Assembly: GCA_029556615.1 (NCBI GenBank)
Contig: JAKQDD010000259.1
Span: 35,062-99,061, forward strand
Direction of reading: 5' to 3'
Origin: Verrucomicrobiota bacterium
GTDB lineage: Bacteria > Verrucomicrobiota > Verrucomicrobiia > Limisphaerales > J093
DNA length: 64,000 nt
The notes beneath the pieces were generated by a model. That model was not told the DNA's origin. It saw only the letters and a list, made by a program, of their open reading frames with translations, and ran no database searches. A program made the translations under genes and the position numbers. Position 1 is the first letter of the stretch; each line of letters starts with the position of its first letter. Below are positions 28,030-37,228 of this stretch, piece by piece.

Positions 28030-29280
28030 ATGACGATGCCGGCTCTAGTGATATTGGCGTTCGTGGCCGCGGGGGCGAGTTTCTTCTTCGCCTTGGCGGA
28101 GACGGCGTTATTCAGTCTGGGTCATTGGCAGGTGCGGCGTTTGGCGGAGGCGGATCGGGGTGGCGGGGGAATGGTGGCGCGGCTTTTGGGAGAGCCGGAG
28201 GACTTGCTGGCGACGATTGTGTTGGGGAACACGGTGGCGAACGGGGGTCTGGTGTGCACGGGGGTCTGGCTGGTGTTGGAAGAGGGGTGGTTGGCGTTGC
28301 CGACGCTGGCTGGGGTGTTGCTCCTGATTCTGGCGGGGGGCGAGGTGGTGCCGAAGACCCTTGCGGTGCGGGCGCCGGAGTTCTGGGCATTGAGGGTGGC
28401 GGGTCCGATGGCTGCGCTGCAGGCGGGGACGCGGCCGATACGGCGGCTGGCGCAGGCGGTCAACGGGTGGCTGCTGAAGGTCTTGGCGCCGTCGGTGCGG
28501 CCGATGACGGGGACGCCGACCGATGACTACACGGAGTTGTTGGAGATGGGATGTCAGCAGGGGGCACTTGCCGAGTCGGAGAAGGAGATTCTGCTGCAGA
28601 TCCTGAGTCTGGGGCGGCGGACAGCGAAGGACGTCATGATACCCCGGGCGCAGATGCGGGCGCTTCCGGACGATCTGCCGGTTTCGGAGATGGCGGCGAT
28701 GGCGCGGCGTTACCGGCATGCGCGGCTGCCGTTGTATGACGGCAGTCCGGACACGATTGTGGGGGTGTTGAACACGCGACAGCTGCTGCTGGATCCGGAG
28801 GGGGATCTGGCGGAGGCGATCGAGTTCCCGTCGTTTGTATCGGAGACCGCTAACCTGTGGCAGCTTTTGCGGAGCCTGCAGCGGCAGCGTCGGGGTTTGG
28901 CGATTGTGTTGGACGAGTATGGGACCACGGCGGGGCTGGTGACCACGGAGGACATCCTGGGCGCGGTGATTGGCCGGATTCGCGGCGAGGGGGAGGCGGA
29001 GGGTTTTGTGATGGAGCGGCTGGGGCCGGGTCGGTGGCGTGTCAACGGCACGATGCGGCTCGAGGATTTTCGGAGGGAATATCCTGGGCTGGAGGACATG
29101 CCGGAGGTTGAGACCTTAGGGGGGCTGATGGTGGCGTTGGCGGAGGTGGTACCGCCGGTGGGGCACAGCGTGCGGTATTCGGGGTTACGGCTGACGGCGA
29201 CGGTGGCGGATGACCGTCGGGTGCGGGAGATCGAGGTCGAGGTGGTGCGGCGCGGCGAAGGCGGGGGAGGCAGGGGATGA
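28030..29280 (+). CDS. CNNM/HlyC-CorC family membrane protein, paralogue 1
   Basis: 416 residues. An N-terminal DUF21 (CNNM) membrane domain (FFALAETALFSLGHWQVRRL, LLGEPEDLLATIVLGNTVAN, GGEVVPKTLAVRAPEF) is followed by a CBS pair (about 190-310; VMIPRAQMRALP, LAIVLDEYGTTAGLVT, TEDILGAVIG) and a C-terminal CorC_HlyC transporter-associated domain. The family exports Mg2+ or Co2+ or senses Mg2+. The stop overlaps the ATG of the next paralogue by 4 bp. Confidence 0.88.
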   Translation: MTMPALVILAFVAAGASFFFALAETALFSLGHWQVRRLAEADRGGGGMVARLLGEPEDLLATIVLGNTVANGGLVCTGVWLVLEEGWLALPTLAGVLLLILAGGEVVPKTLAVRAPEFWALRVAGPMAALQAGTRPIRRLAQAVNGWLLKVLAPSVRPMTGTPTDDYTELLEMGCQQGALAESEKEILLQILSLGRRTAKDVMIPRAQMRALPDDLPVSEMAAMARRYRHARLPLYDGSPDTIVGVLNTRQLLLDPEGDLAEAIEFPSFVSETANLWQLLRSLQRQRRGLAIVLDEYGTTAGLVTTEDILGAVIGRIRGEGEAEGFVMERLGPGRWRVNGTMRLEDFRREYPGLEDMPEVETLGGLMVALAEVVPPVGHSVRYSGLRLTATVADDRRVREIEVEVVRRGEGGGGRG

Positions 29281-30263
29281 GCGGCATTTTCTGGATCCTG
29301 GTGGTGGTGGGGGCGTCGCTGGCTCTGTCGTTTTTCCTATCGGGGATGGAGGCTGGGGTGTTTGCGTTGAGCCGGCTGCGGATCCGGCAGCGGATGCGGG
29401 AGGGTGATCCGCGGGCCCGTCTGTTGCACTCGTTTCTGGAGAACCCGGAGGATTTTCTATGGACGATCCTGGTGGGGAACACGCTGGCGACGTGTCTGGC
29501 GGTGGGTGTGAGTTTCTGGGCATTGCACCGGTGGCTGGTGTCGACGGGATGGGAGCTGGGGCTGGCGGTGGCGGCGACGATTTTTCTGTTTTACGCGGTC
29601 GGGGATTTGTTGGCGAAGATGCTGTTTCGGCAGCTTCCCAACCGGCTTTGTCTGCTGTGTGCGCGGCCGTTTCGGCTGTTGCACCTTGCGCTTTCGCCGG
29701 CGGTGGTCTTGGTGGCGTGGCTGGCTGGGGGCCTGTTGCGGCTGACCGGGGGGCGTCGGTTCACGGGGCGTCTGTTTGGCAATCGGGAGGAGTTGCGGCG
29801 TTTGATGCAGGAATCGGCGGGCAATCTGACGAAGGACGAGCGGGTATTGGCGAACCGGGTTCTGGACTTGCAGACGCTGACGGTGGGAGCGGTGGCGACG
29901 CCGATGGACAAGGCGAACACCGTGACGGCGCAGACGCCGGTGGTCGAGGTGTTCCGGATGTGCCGCCAGACGGGGGTGACCCGGCTGCCGGTGCGGGAGG
30001 CGGCGGGGGGGCGAGTTGCGGGCATTTTGACGCTGCGGAACTCGCTGTATCGGCCGGACTTGGACACGAGTCTGCCGGCGGGGGCGTTTTTGCAGCCGGC
30101 GCTCTACGTCGAGGCGTCGTTGCGGCTGGAAGTGGCGTTGCAGCGACTGCGGAAGGCGGGCCAGCGGATGGCGATTGTGTTGGACCGGGATCGACAGGAG
30201 GTGGGTGTTCTGTCGCTGGATGACATCCTGCGGGGTGTGTTTGGGGAGGTGGATCTCGAATGA
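29277..30263 (+). CDS. CNNM-type membrane protein, paralogue 2 lacking the CorC_HlyC domain
   Basis: 328 residues, shorter than the other two. The DUF21 domain opens ALSFFLSGMEAGVFALSRLR, with FLENPEDFLWTILVGNTLAT as the conserved loop, then a CBS pair ending MAIVLDRDRQEVGVLS and LDDILRGVFGEVDLE. The protein stops there, so the usual C-terminal FAD-like/CorC_HlyC domain is absent. It overlaps both neighbours at ATGA and may form mixed dimers with them. Confidence 0.85.
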   Translation: MSGIFWILVVVGASLALSFFLSGMEAGVFALSRLRIRQRMREGDPRARLLHSFLENPEDFLWTILVGNTLATCLAVGVSFWALHRWLVSTGWELGLAVAATIFLFYAVGDLLAKMLFRQLPNRLCLLCARPFRLLHLALSPAVVLVAWLAGGLLRLTGGRRFTGRLFGNREELRRLMQESAGNLTKDERVLANRVLDLQTLTVGAVATPMDKANTVTAQTPVVEVFRMCRQTGVTRLPVREAAGGRVAGILTLRNSLYRPDLDTSLPAGAFLQPALYVEASLRLEVALQRLRKAGQRMAIVLDRDRQEVGVLSLDDILRGVFGEVDLE

Positions 30264-31594
30264 ACTGGGACGAGTTCACGACGATCCTGCTCAAGTTGCT
30301 GGCGGTAGGGCTTTTAGTGTTCCTGAACGCTTTCTTTGTGGCGGCGGAGTTTGCGTTTGTGAAGCTGCGGGGAACGCAGGTGGAAGGGTTGGCGGCGAAG
30401 GGGCATCGGGGGGCGCGGGTGGCGCTGCGCTTGGCACGGAATCTGGACGCCTGCATTAGCGCGACGCAAGTGGGGATCACGCTGTGCGGGCTGGCGACCG
30501 GAGCGCTGGTGAAGCCGGTGTTTCACGCGCTGCTGCTGCCGATGTTCGAGTTCGTGGGGGTGACGTCGTCGGGGATTCGGAACGGGATCGAGTTGCTGGT
30601 GGGTTTTCTGGTGAGCACGTTTCTGTTGATTGTGGTGGGCGAGCTGGTGCCCAAGTCGCTGGCGATTCGGAAGACGGTGACGGTCTCCCTGTGGACGGGG
30701 CGGCCGCTCGAGTGGTTTTACCGCCTGACGTATCCGTTCATCTGGGTATTGAACCACTCGGCGCAGTGGTGCCTCGAGCGGTTGGGGATTGCCGCGGTGA
30801 ACGAGGCGGAGCAAGGGCATTCGGAGGAGGAACTCCGGTTGTTGTTTTCGGCGGCGGCGGACAAGTCCGGGGGCTGTGGCATGGGGCGGAGCCTAGTGTT
30901 GAATGCGTTTGAGATTCGCCACCGGATTGCGCGCGAGGTGATGCGTCCCCGGAGGGAGATGGTGGTGCTGGACACGCGTGCGGGGATCCAGGAATGTCTG
31001 GACATTGCGGAGCGGACGCGGTTTTCGAGGTTTCCGTTGTGCGAGGAGGGCGATTTGGATCGGACGCTGGGGGTGGTTCACATCAAGGATCTGTATTTGC
31101 TGAGGTCGAGGATTCAGACTGCGGCGGAGCTTCGGCCGGTGATGCGGAAAATGGTGTATGTGGGGGAGACGGCTCGTTTGGGGCGTTTGCTCGAGGTGCT
31201 ATTGGAGCGGCGGCTGCATTTGGCGGTGGTGGTTGATGAGTACGGGGGCACAGTGGGGATGGTGAGCTTGGAGAACATCCTCGAGGAACTCGTGGGGCAG
31301 ATCCAGGATGAGTTTGACCAGGAGCGTCCGCTGGTCGTGGCGGCGGGGGATCAGGTGTGGGACCTGGACGGGATTCTACCGCTGCACGAGTTGGCGGTGT
31401 TGGTGGGGGAACCGCTTCGGGAGGAGGGGATCACGACCGTGAGCGGCTGGGTGTCACGACGCCTGGGAGGTTTTCCGAAAGTGGGCGACGAGCTTGTGGT
31501 GGGCCAGTATGGACTGCGGGTCGAGGCGGTCGATGGCGTGCGGGTCACCCGGCTTCGACTGGCGCGTCAGGCGCCGGCACCGTCGGTGGGCTGA
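30260..31594 (+). CDS. CNNM/HlyC-CorC family membrane protein, paralogue 3
   Basis: 444 residues with the complete family layout: DUF21 (FLNAFFVAAEFAFVKLRGTQ, ISATQVGITLCGLATGAL, VVGELVPKSLAIRK), CBS pair (REVMRPRREMVVLDTR, LAVVVDEYGGTVGMVS) and CorC_HlyC domain (VWDLDGILPLHELAVLVG to the end). It is the closest of the three to canonical hemolysin-family proteins. The 3' end overlaps the convergent membrane-protein gene by about 50 bp. Confidence 0.9.
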   Translation: MNWDEFTTILLKLLAVGLLVFLNAFFVAAEFAFVKLRGTQVEGLAAKGHRGARVALRLARNLDACISATQVGITLCGLATGALVKPVFHALLLPMFEFVGVTSSGIRNGIELLVGFLVSTFLLIVVGELVPKSLAIRKTVTVSLWTGRPLEWFYRLTYPFIWVLNHSAQWCLERLGIAAVNEAEQGHSEEELRLLFSAAADKSGGCGMGRSLVLNAFEIRHRIAREVMRPRREMVVLDTRAGIQECLDIAERTRFSRFPLCEEGDLDRTLGVVHIKDLYLLRSRIQTAAELRPVMRKMVYVGETARLGRLLEVLLERRLHLAVVVDEYGGTVGMVSLENILEELVGQIQDEFDQERPLVVAAGDQVWDLDGILPLHELAVLVGEPLREEGITTVSGWVSRRLGGFPKVGDELVVGQYGLRVEAVDGVRVTRLRLARQAPAPSVG

Positions 31595-32456
31595 CGGAGG
31601 CGGTGGAGTTTCTCCAACCGAGGGCGGCGATGGCGGCAATGGCGAGGAGGGTCAGGGCTGCAGGGGCAAGCAAGCCGCGCGCGGCATTTCCGATGAGCAG
31701 GTAGAGGTTCAGCAGAATCCAGAGGGCGGCCGAATCCCAGGTCGGGGAGGGTGCGAGGGGGCGTTTCCGGATAAGCCAGGGTGTGACGAACGCGAGGAGC
31801 ACGGCGCTGCAGGCGAAGGTGGCGAGGAAGGCCGGCGCCGGGTAGCCGTGCCAGGCGAGGCGAGGGGTGCGGCCTTTCCATTCCCACCACTGGGCGGCGT
31901 GGAGGCCAAACGGTTGGAAGGCGGCATCGGCGAGTGTGGCCAAGGCGGCGGCGATGGCGATCAGCCAGTAACCATAGTGGCGGTTTCGGCGCCAGGGTCG
32001 GAGCAGGAGGCGGGCGGTCTCGCGGCTGCTGAAGAGGAGGGCCATCCACCAGAGGGGGACCTGCCACGGCAGGCGACCTAGGATCCAGGGGCCGAGGCTG
32101 CTTCCGTCATCGGGTTCTGCGATGAGGTCCGGGCTTTGAATGGCGACGAGGATGACGAGGCTTGTGGCGCCGATCATGAGGCCGGCCACCACGACGTTTT
32201 GGATGGGGAGGCGTCGGGCAGCGCCGAGGAGGGCGGTGGCGGCGGCGAGGACGACAAAGCCGCCGTGGATCCATTGGCACCAACCGGGCGAGAAGGACGA
32301 CAAGACGGCGACGAGGGACAGGGCGGCGGCGGCGGCGGTGATGGCGAGTCCCCGGCGATAGCAAGCGGGGGCCCATGGCAGCAGGAACGCCGTGCTGCCT
32401 CGGGGAGAACGCCGGAGCGTGTCCGGCGGAATCCGCTGGGTCGGAGGGCTGGGCAC
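31545..32456 (-). CDS. Integral membrane protein of unknown function
   Basis: 303 residues from a GTG start at 32456. At least seven hydrophobic segments are visible (for example AITAAAAALSLVAVLSSF, VVVAGLMIGATSLVILVAI, LWILLNLYLLIGNAARGLL), with a W-rich loop facing AAQWWEWKGRTPRLAW. I do not recognise the family. The last 50 bp overlap the third CNNM gene in the opposite strand, unusual but consistent with the hydrophobic coding pattern continuing to near the end. Confidence 0.65.
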   Translation of the reverse strand: MPSPPTQRIPPDTLRRSPRGSTAFLLPWAPACYRRGLAITAAAAALSLVAVLSSFSPGWCQWIHGGFVVLAAATALLGAARRLPIQNVVVAGLMIGATSLVILVAIQSPDLIAEPDDGSSLGPWILGRLPWQVPLWWMALLFSSRETARLLLRPWRRNRHYGYWLIAIAAALATLADAAFQPFGLHAAQWWEWKGRTPRLAWHGYPAPAFLATFACSAVLLAFVTPWLIRKRPLAPSPTWDSAALWILLNLYLLIGNAARGLLAPAALTLLAIAAIAALGWRNSTASVSPPTVPAPDAPVEAG

Positions 32457-32517
32457 GGGAGGGATCGTAGCCGTCCGTCAGATTCTGAGAAGTCGAAAGT
32501 GAGTGAGGCGGGTTCCG

Positions 32518-32611
32518 GAGTCGTCAATTTGCGGAACATGGGGTCCGGAGGTCGAGTTCTGTCCGGTCCGGTTCCTGGCCTTCCCTCCTTCGGTCGGGGA
32601 CTCTGTATTAG
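32518..32611 (+). repeat. Module A repeat, copy R6
   Basis: GGAGTCGTC at the left and GGGGACTCTGTATTAG at the right, with core GGTCGAGTTCTGTCCGGTCC, a diverged A element. Bases 32608-32610 (TTA) are the TAA stop of the MBL hydrolase on the other strand. Confidence 0.75.
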
Positions 32612-33543
32612 AAGACCGCGGGGACGCCCTCCTCGAGGATTCGGAGGTGGCGGGTCAAGCCCTGCTGTTCGGCGAGCGTACGGAGTCGACGTGGGGGTTC
32701 ATCGAGCGCCTCAAAGGAGAGGCGGAAGGATCCGTAGTGCATGGGCACGAGCCATTGCGCTTGCAGGTCGCGGAAGCCGCGTAGGGCATCGTCGGGGGCC
32801 ATATGAACGCAGCGGAAGGACTCGGGGTGGTAGGCGCCAATGGGGAGGAGGGCGATTTCGGGGGCGAACCGCTCGCCGACCTGTTGGAAGCCATCGAAGT
32901 AGGCGGTGTCGCCGGCGTGGTAGACGGAGCGTCCGCCGGACTCGAGCAGGAAGCCGCCGTAGCCGCGGTGGCGGTCGCGCAGGACTCGGGCGCCCCAGTG
33001 CTGGCAGGGGGTGAGGGTGACGCGGAGGGGGCCGCGAGTGAAGGACTCCCACCATTCGAGTTCGATGACGCGGTCGAAGCCGAGGCCGCGGGCGAGGTCT
33101 CCGACGCCCCAGGGCACGACGGCGATGCGCGGAGAGAGGAGTCGGCGGAGCGTTGGCTTATGGAAGTGATCGAAGTGGGCGTGGGTGAGCAGGACCAGGT
33201 CTGCCTGAGGCAGATCACGGATGCGCAAGCCGGCGTGTTTCTGGCGCTTCACGAGGAAGAGCCAATTGGCGAAGTTGGGGTCGATCAGGAGGTTCGAGTC
33301 CGGCCATTGGATGAGGAAGGAGGCGTGTCCGATCCAGGTGATCCCGACTTGTCCGCGGGTGAGGCGGGGGAAGGCGGGTTGGCGGCGCTGGCCCTGTCGT
33401 CGGGTGAGGAGCGACTTCCAGATCATCTCACGGAAGTACGCCCTCGGGCTGAAGGCGGTGGTTGGGGTGAGTTCCTTAAGCGAGCGAGGCAGGCGCCGCC
33501 GGGGTCGGTGTGGCGGCGAGGGGGAGGCGGGTGCGGGTTTCAT
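32608..33543 (-). CDS. MBL-fold metallo-hydrolase (UlaG/NAPE-PLD-like)
   Basis: 311 residues. After a basic N-terminus the fold begins GQVGITWIGHASFLIQW, and the metal motif is LLTHAHFDHFH (H-x-H-x-D-H), followed by CQHWGARVL, a late VYHAGDTAYFDGF, and a C-terminal HYGSFRLS. This pattern is that of NAPE-PLD-like and UlaG-like hydrolases that cleave phosphodiester or lactone bonds. The fold lacks a signal peptide and is probably cytoplasmic. Element R6 supplies its stop and decayed element R11 lies just upstream of its start. Confidence 0.85.
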   Translation of the reverse strand: MKPAPASPSPPHRPRRRLPRSLKELTPTTAFSPRAYFREMIWKSLLTRRQGQRRQPAFPRLTRGQVGITWIGHASFLIQWPDSNLLIDPNFANWLFLVKRQKHAGLRIRDLPQADLVLLTHAHFDHFHKPTLRRLLSPRIAVVPWGVGDLARGLGFDRVIELEWWESFTRGPLRVTLTPCQHWGARVLRDRHRGYGGFLLESGGRSVYHAGDTAYFDGFQQVGERFAPEIALLPIGAYHPESFRCVHMAPDDALRGFRDLQAQWLVPMHYGSFRLSFEALDEPPRRLRTLAEQQGLTRHLRILEEGVPAVF

Positions 33544-33582
33544 GGGGCCGGCGGCTCCGCGCTCCGGGGTGGTCTGCGGGCA

Positions 33583-33606
33583 GGGTCTGAAGCGGCGCCT
33601 CGCTAG
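33583..33606 (+). repeat. Right half of a module B repeat, copy R11 (decayed)
   Basis: GGGTCTGAAGCGGCGCCTCGCTAG matches only the right end of module B in 4-base-broken form; the left half is not recognisable. Its CTA at 33603-33605 is the TAG stop of leuB. Confidence 0.55.
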
Positions 33607-34709
33607 AGTGAGGCGGCGACGAGATCGCCGACCTGGGAAGTTGAGAATCCCATTTTGCCGGCGGCGAGGCTTGCCAACTTGCCGCGGACGACACCGACGA
33701 CGGCGTTTTCGATGGCCGTGGCGGCCTGGGTTTCGCCCAAGTGTTCAAGGAGCATCTGGCCGGCGCAGATCGCGGCGAGGGGATTGATGACGCCGAGTCC
33801 GGTGTACTTGGGGGCGCTGCCGCCGATGGGCTCGAACATGGACGTGCCCTGGGGATTGATGTTGCCGCCGGCGGCGATGCCCATGCCGCCCTGGATCATG
33901 GCGCCGAGGTCGGTGATGATGTCGCCGAACATATTATCGGTGACGATCACGTCGAACCACTCAGGGTTCTTGACGAACCACATGGTGGTGGCGTCGACGT
34001 GGGCGTAATCGCGTTTGATGTCCGGGTACCCGGCGGCGCCGATTTCGTGGAAGGCTCGTTCCCAGAGGTCGAACGCATACGTGAGGACGTTGGTTTTGCC
34101 GCAGAGGGTGAGCTGGGCCTTCCGGCCGGCGGCGAGGTCATCCGGTCTGAGGCCCTGCCAGGGTTGTTGCGCACGGCGTCGCCGGGCGTAGTCGAAAGCG
34201 TATCTCAGGCAGCGCTCGACGCCGCGGCGCGTGTTGACACTTTCCTGGACGGCGACCTCATGGGGGGTGCCCTTGAACACAAAGCCGCCGGCGCCGGTGT
34301 AGAGCCCCTCGTTGTTCTCGCGGACGACGACGAAGTCGATGTCCTCGGGCCGCTTGTCTTTGAGGGGGCAGAAACGCGCGTCGAACAGCTTCACGGGGCG
34401 GAGGTTGATGTACTGTTCGAGCTCGAAGCGGAGGCGGAGGAGGATGCCTTTTTCGAGGATGCCCGGTTTGACGTTGGGATGACCGATGGCGCCGAGGAGG
34501 ATGGCGGGGAAGGCGCGGAGTTCGTGAGCGGCCGTGTCCGGGAGGACCTCGCCGGTCCGGAGGTAGCGTTCGCCGCCGAAGTCGAAGTAGGTGTAATCGA
34601 GCCCGAAATTGAATCGTGCTGCGGTGGCGTCGAGGACCTTGACGGCTTCGCGGACGACTTCCGGGCCTGTGCCGTCGCCGCCGATGACTGCGATAGGATA
34701 GCGTTTCAT
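33603..34709 (-). CDS. leuB: 3-isopropylmalate dehydrogenase
   Basis: 368 residues. Catalyses NAD-dependent oxidative decarboxylation of 3-isopropylmalate in leucine synthesis. The opening VIGGDGTGPEVV, GAIGHPNVKPGILEKG, the LRFELEQYINLRPVKL segment, ENNEGLYTGAGG, the catalytic region HVDATTMWFV, DVIVTDNMFGDIITDL and GSAPKYTG are all family motifs and resemble the actinobacterial-type LeuB. Tartrate or homoisocitrate dehydrogenases are possible relatives. No leuA, leuC or leuD is adjacent. Repeats R11 (end) and R7 (start side) flank it. Confidence 0.88.
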   Translation of the reverse strand: MKRYPIAVIGGDGTGPEVVREAVKVLDATAARFNFGLDYTYFDFGGERYLRTGEVLPDTAAHELRAFPAILLGAIGHPNVKPGILEKGILLRLRFELEQYINLRPVKLFDARFCPLKDKRPEDIDFVVVRENNEGLYTGAGGFVFKGTPHEVAVQESVNTRRGVERCLRYAFDYARRRRAQQPWQGLRPDDLAAGRKAQLTLCGKTNVLTYAFDLWERAFHEIGAAGYPDIKRDYAHVDATTMWFVKNPEWFDVIVTDNMFGDIITDLGAMIQGGMGIAAGGNINPQGTSMFEPIGGSAPKYTGLGVINPLAAICAGQMLLEHLGETQAATAIENAVVGVVRGKLASLAAGKMGFSTSQVGDLVAASL

Positions 34710-34762
34710 GGATTCAACCGCGTCTGGGGGAACGGCCGGCGGCCGTTCCGCAGGGGGGGATG

Positions 34763-34943
34763 CTAGCGAGGCGCCGCCTCAGAACCAGTCGAGTCCCCAG
34801 ACTCATGAAGACCCTGCTGTCGCTCCCCACCCCTCTTCCGCGCCTCGCTGACGTCGAGTCCTCGGAGGCAGGGGGGTGGGGTTGGAACGGCAGGGACCAA
34901 ACTTGACCTGATCGCAACGACTTTCACAAGGCGAGGACTCTAG
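34763..34943 (-). repeat. Composite A-B repeat, copy R7 (inverted)
   Basis: Module B at 34765-34849 (B2 interior) is followed by module A at about 34855-34943, the reverse complement of the R5 arrangement. The A right end is CTAG. It occupies the divergent gap between leuB and the EF-G-like gene, about 54 bp from the leuB start; this gap of about 360 bp contains no gene. Confidence 0.85.
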
Positions 34944-34986
34944 TGGGCTCTTTCGGAAATGCCAGAACGATTTGCGCGAAGTTTTG

Positions 34987-35015
34987 TTGGCGCGGGCCCC
35001 GTTTTTGGGTACAAG
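34987..35015 (+). promoter_or_regulatory. Candidate promoter of the EF-G-like gene
   Basis: TTGGCG at 34987-34992, 17-bp spacer, TACAAG at 35010-35015; ATG follows at 35069. It lies just outside repeat R7, so the element does not obviously supply the promoter. Confidence 0.4.
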
Positions 35016-35068
35016 AACGGCTTTCGCACGAGAGACGTGACAGACGTGAGAGACCAGAACGCGCGACC

Positions 35069-37159
35069 ATGAAAGAATACGCATCGGCAGACATTCGCAA
35101 CTTCGCGATCGTGGGGCATGCGACCTGTGGGAAGACCATGTTGGCGGAGGCCATGCTGGCGTGTGGCGGGGTGATTGGCCGCCTGGGCAGCATTGCCAAC
35201 GGCACGACGGTTTCCGATTACCACGAGAGCGAGCAGAAACGGAAGACCTCGATTCACGCGTCGCTCCTGCATACGGAGTGGTTGGGGAAGAAGCTGAACA
35301 TCATCGACACTCCGGGCTACATGGATTTCATCAGTGAAGCGCTTGGGGCGCTGCGGGTGTGCGATTTTGCGACGGTGGTGGTGCATCCGGTGGACGGCGT
35401 GGGGCTGGGGACGCAGCAGGTGTGGAAGTACGCCACACAGTTTAACATTCCCAAGGTTTTGGTGATCAACATGCTGGACAAGGAGCACACCGACTTCGAC
35501 GCCGTCCTTGGGCAACTGCGGGAGCGGTTTGGCGCCAAGGTCTTCCCGCTGACGCTGCCGATGAACGCGGGGCCGGGTTTCAACCAGGTGTTGGACGTGA
35601 TGCGGAGTGCGGTGATGACGTATGCAACGGACGGTTCGGGACGGCACACGGAGGCTCCTGCGACCGGGGAGTGGCTGGAGCGGGTGCAGGCGTTGCATCA
35701 GGCGCTGATCGAGGCGGTGGCGGAGGCGGACGATGCGCTGCTTGAGAGGTTCTTTGCCGGGGGCGGGCTTTCGGAGGAGGAGCTGCGATCGGGGCTGCAC
35801 GCGGCGTTCCAGAAGGGGCAGATCATACCGCTGTTTGCGACGGCGTCGGAGACGAACATTGGCGTGGGGCGGCTGATGGATTTTGTGGCGAAGTACGGGT
35901 CTTCGCCGTTGGACCAGCCTCGCTGCGCGGCGGAGAATGCGAACGGGGAGGCGGTCGAGCTCGAGCTTGGGGGCAAGGAGCCGGTGTTGTTCGTCTTCAA
36001 GACGCTGAGCGAAGCGCACATTGGGGAGATGTCGTTTTTCCGCGTGTACTCGGGGACGGTTCGTTTTGGGATGGACCTGTTGAACGCGAGCCGGAGCACG
36101 AACGAGCGGGTGGGGCAGATTTTCGTGTTGAACGGGAAGAACCGGCAGAATGTGAACCAGTTGCAGGCTGGGGACATTGGAGCCACGGTGAAGCTGAAGG
36201 ACACGCACACGAGCGACACGCTGTGTGCTTCGGATTTGGGGGTTCATCTGCCCCGCCTGATGTTCCCCAGACCGAACATCCACGCCGCGTTGAAGCTGAA
36301 GAGCAAGGGGGAGGAGGACAAGATCGCGCAGGGTCTCTCGGCGTTGCACGAGGAGGATCCGACCTTTGTCTACGAGGTGGACTCGGAGTTGCGGCAGACG
36401 GTGTTATCGGGCCAGGGGGAGCTGCACTTGCAGGTGATCTCGGAGCGATTGAAGAGCCGTTACAAGGTGGACTTCGATCTGATCGCGCCGCGGATACGGT
36501 TTCGTGAGACGATCAAAGGCAAGGCGGAGTCCAAGTACCGGCACAAGAAGCAGACGGGCGGGGCGGGGCAGTTTGCGGAGGTCTGGATGCGAATCGAGCC
36601 ACGGCCGCGGGGCACGGGAGTGGAGTTCACGCAGACGCTCACGGGGCAGAACGTGGATCGGGTGTTTGTGCCTTCGGTGGAGAAGGGGGTGAACGCGGCT
36701 TGTTCCGAGGGGATTCTGGCGGGGTACCGGGTGACGGACGTGAAGGTGGATTTCTACGATGGGAAGATGCATCCGGTGGACTCGAAGGACATTGCCTTTC
36801 AGATTGCGGGGAAGGAGGCGTTTCGGGAGGCCTTTCTCGGGGCGCGGCCGTGTTTGCTCGAGCCGATTCACGTCGTTGAGATCCGGGTTCCCGACGATGC
36901 GATGGGCAACGTGATTGGGGATCTGTCGAGTCGTCGCGGCAAGATTCTGGGCATGGATTCCGCCGATGGTTTTCAGGTGATTCGTGCTCAGGTACCGGCC
37001 ATGGAGCTCTACCAGTACTCGACGGTGTTGCGATCCCTCACGGGAGGGCGCGCGGCGCACACCGAGGAATTCGACCATTACGAGGAGATGCCGAAGGAGC
37101 TCGAGCAGAAGGTGATTGCGGACAGCAAGAAGGCGAAGGAAGAGCAGCAGGCCTCGTAG
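35069..37159 (+). CDS. Elongation factor G-like GTPase (EF-G paralogue)
   Basis: 696 residues from ATG 35069; the frame is open earlier but only through repeat R7. EF-G domains I-V are present in order: G1 GHATCGKT (instead of AHIDAGKT), G3 DTPGYMDF, G4 NMLDKE (instead of NKMD), domain IV with KQTGGAGQFAEVWMR, and domain V ending in VLRSLTGGRA. The departures in G1 and G4 are those of second EF-G copies (EF-G2/FusA2-like), whose translocation role is debated. Transcribed alone; pilT converges on it. Confidence 0.85.
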   Translation: MKEYASADIRNFAIVGHATCGKTMLAEAMLACGGVIGRLGSIANGTTVSDYHESEQKRKTSIHASLLHTEWLGKKLNIIDTPGYMDFISEALGALRVCDFATVVVHPVDGVGLGTQQVWKYATQFNIPKVLVINMLDKEHTDFDAVLGQLRERFGAKVFPLTLPMNAGPGFNQVLDVMRSAVMTYATDGSGRHTEAPATGEWLERVQALHQALIEAVAEADDALLERFFAGGGLSEEELRSGLHAAFQKGQIIPLFATASETNIGVGRLMDFVAKYGSSPLDQPRCAAENANGEAVELELGGKEPVLFVFKTLSEAHIGEMSFFRVYSGTVRFGMDLLNASRSTNERVGQIFVLNGKNRQNVNQLQAGDIGATVKLKDTHTSDTLCASDLGVHLPRLMFPRPNIHAALKLKSKGEEDKIAQGLSALHEEDPTFVYEVDSELRQTVLSGQGELHLQVISERLKSRYKVDFDLIAPRIRFRETIKGKAESKYRHKKQTGGAGQFAEVWMRIEPRPRGTGVEFTQTLTGQNVDRVFVPSVEKGVNAACSEGILAGYRVTDVKVDFYDGKMHPVDSKDIAFQIAGKEAFREAFLGARPCLLEPIHVVEIRVPDDAMGNVIGDLSSRRGKILGMDSADGFQVIRAQVPAMELYQYSTVLRSLTGGRAAHTEEFDHYEEMPKELEQKVIADSKKAKEEQQAS

Positions 37160-37228
37160 AGGCGGCGCCTCGTCCCAGACCGTTTTGGGCGCAACGAGTG
37201 TCCACCCATTTGAGGGACACCACACTAG
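37160..37228 (+). repeat. Possible remnant of an A/B repeat, copy R12
   Basis: GAGGCGGCGCCTCG at the left resembles a B end, and GGGACACCACACTAG at the right resembles the R10 A end (GGACTCCACACTAG). The CTA at 37225-37227 is the TAG stop of pilT. Too decayed for certainty. Confidence 0.35.

Noticed and set aside
34943..35068. GTG-initiated extension of the EF-G-like gene
   Set aside because: Would begin inside repeat R7 and adds residues unlike any EF-G; ATG 35069 gives the normal start.
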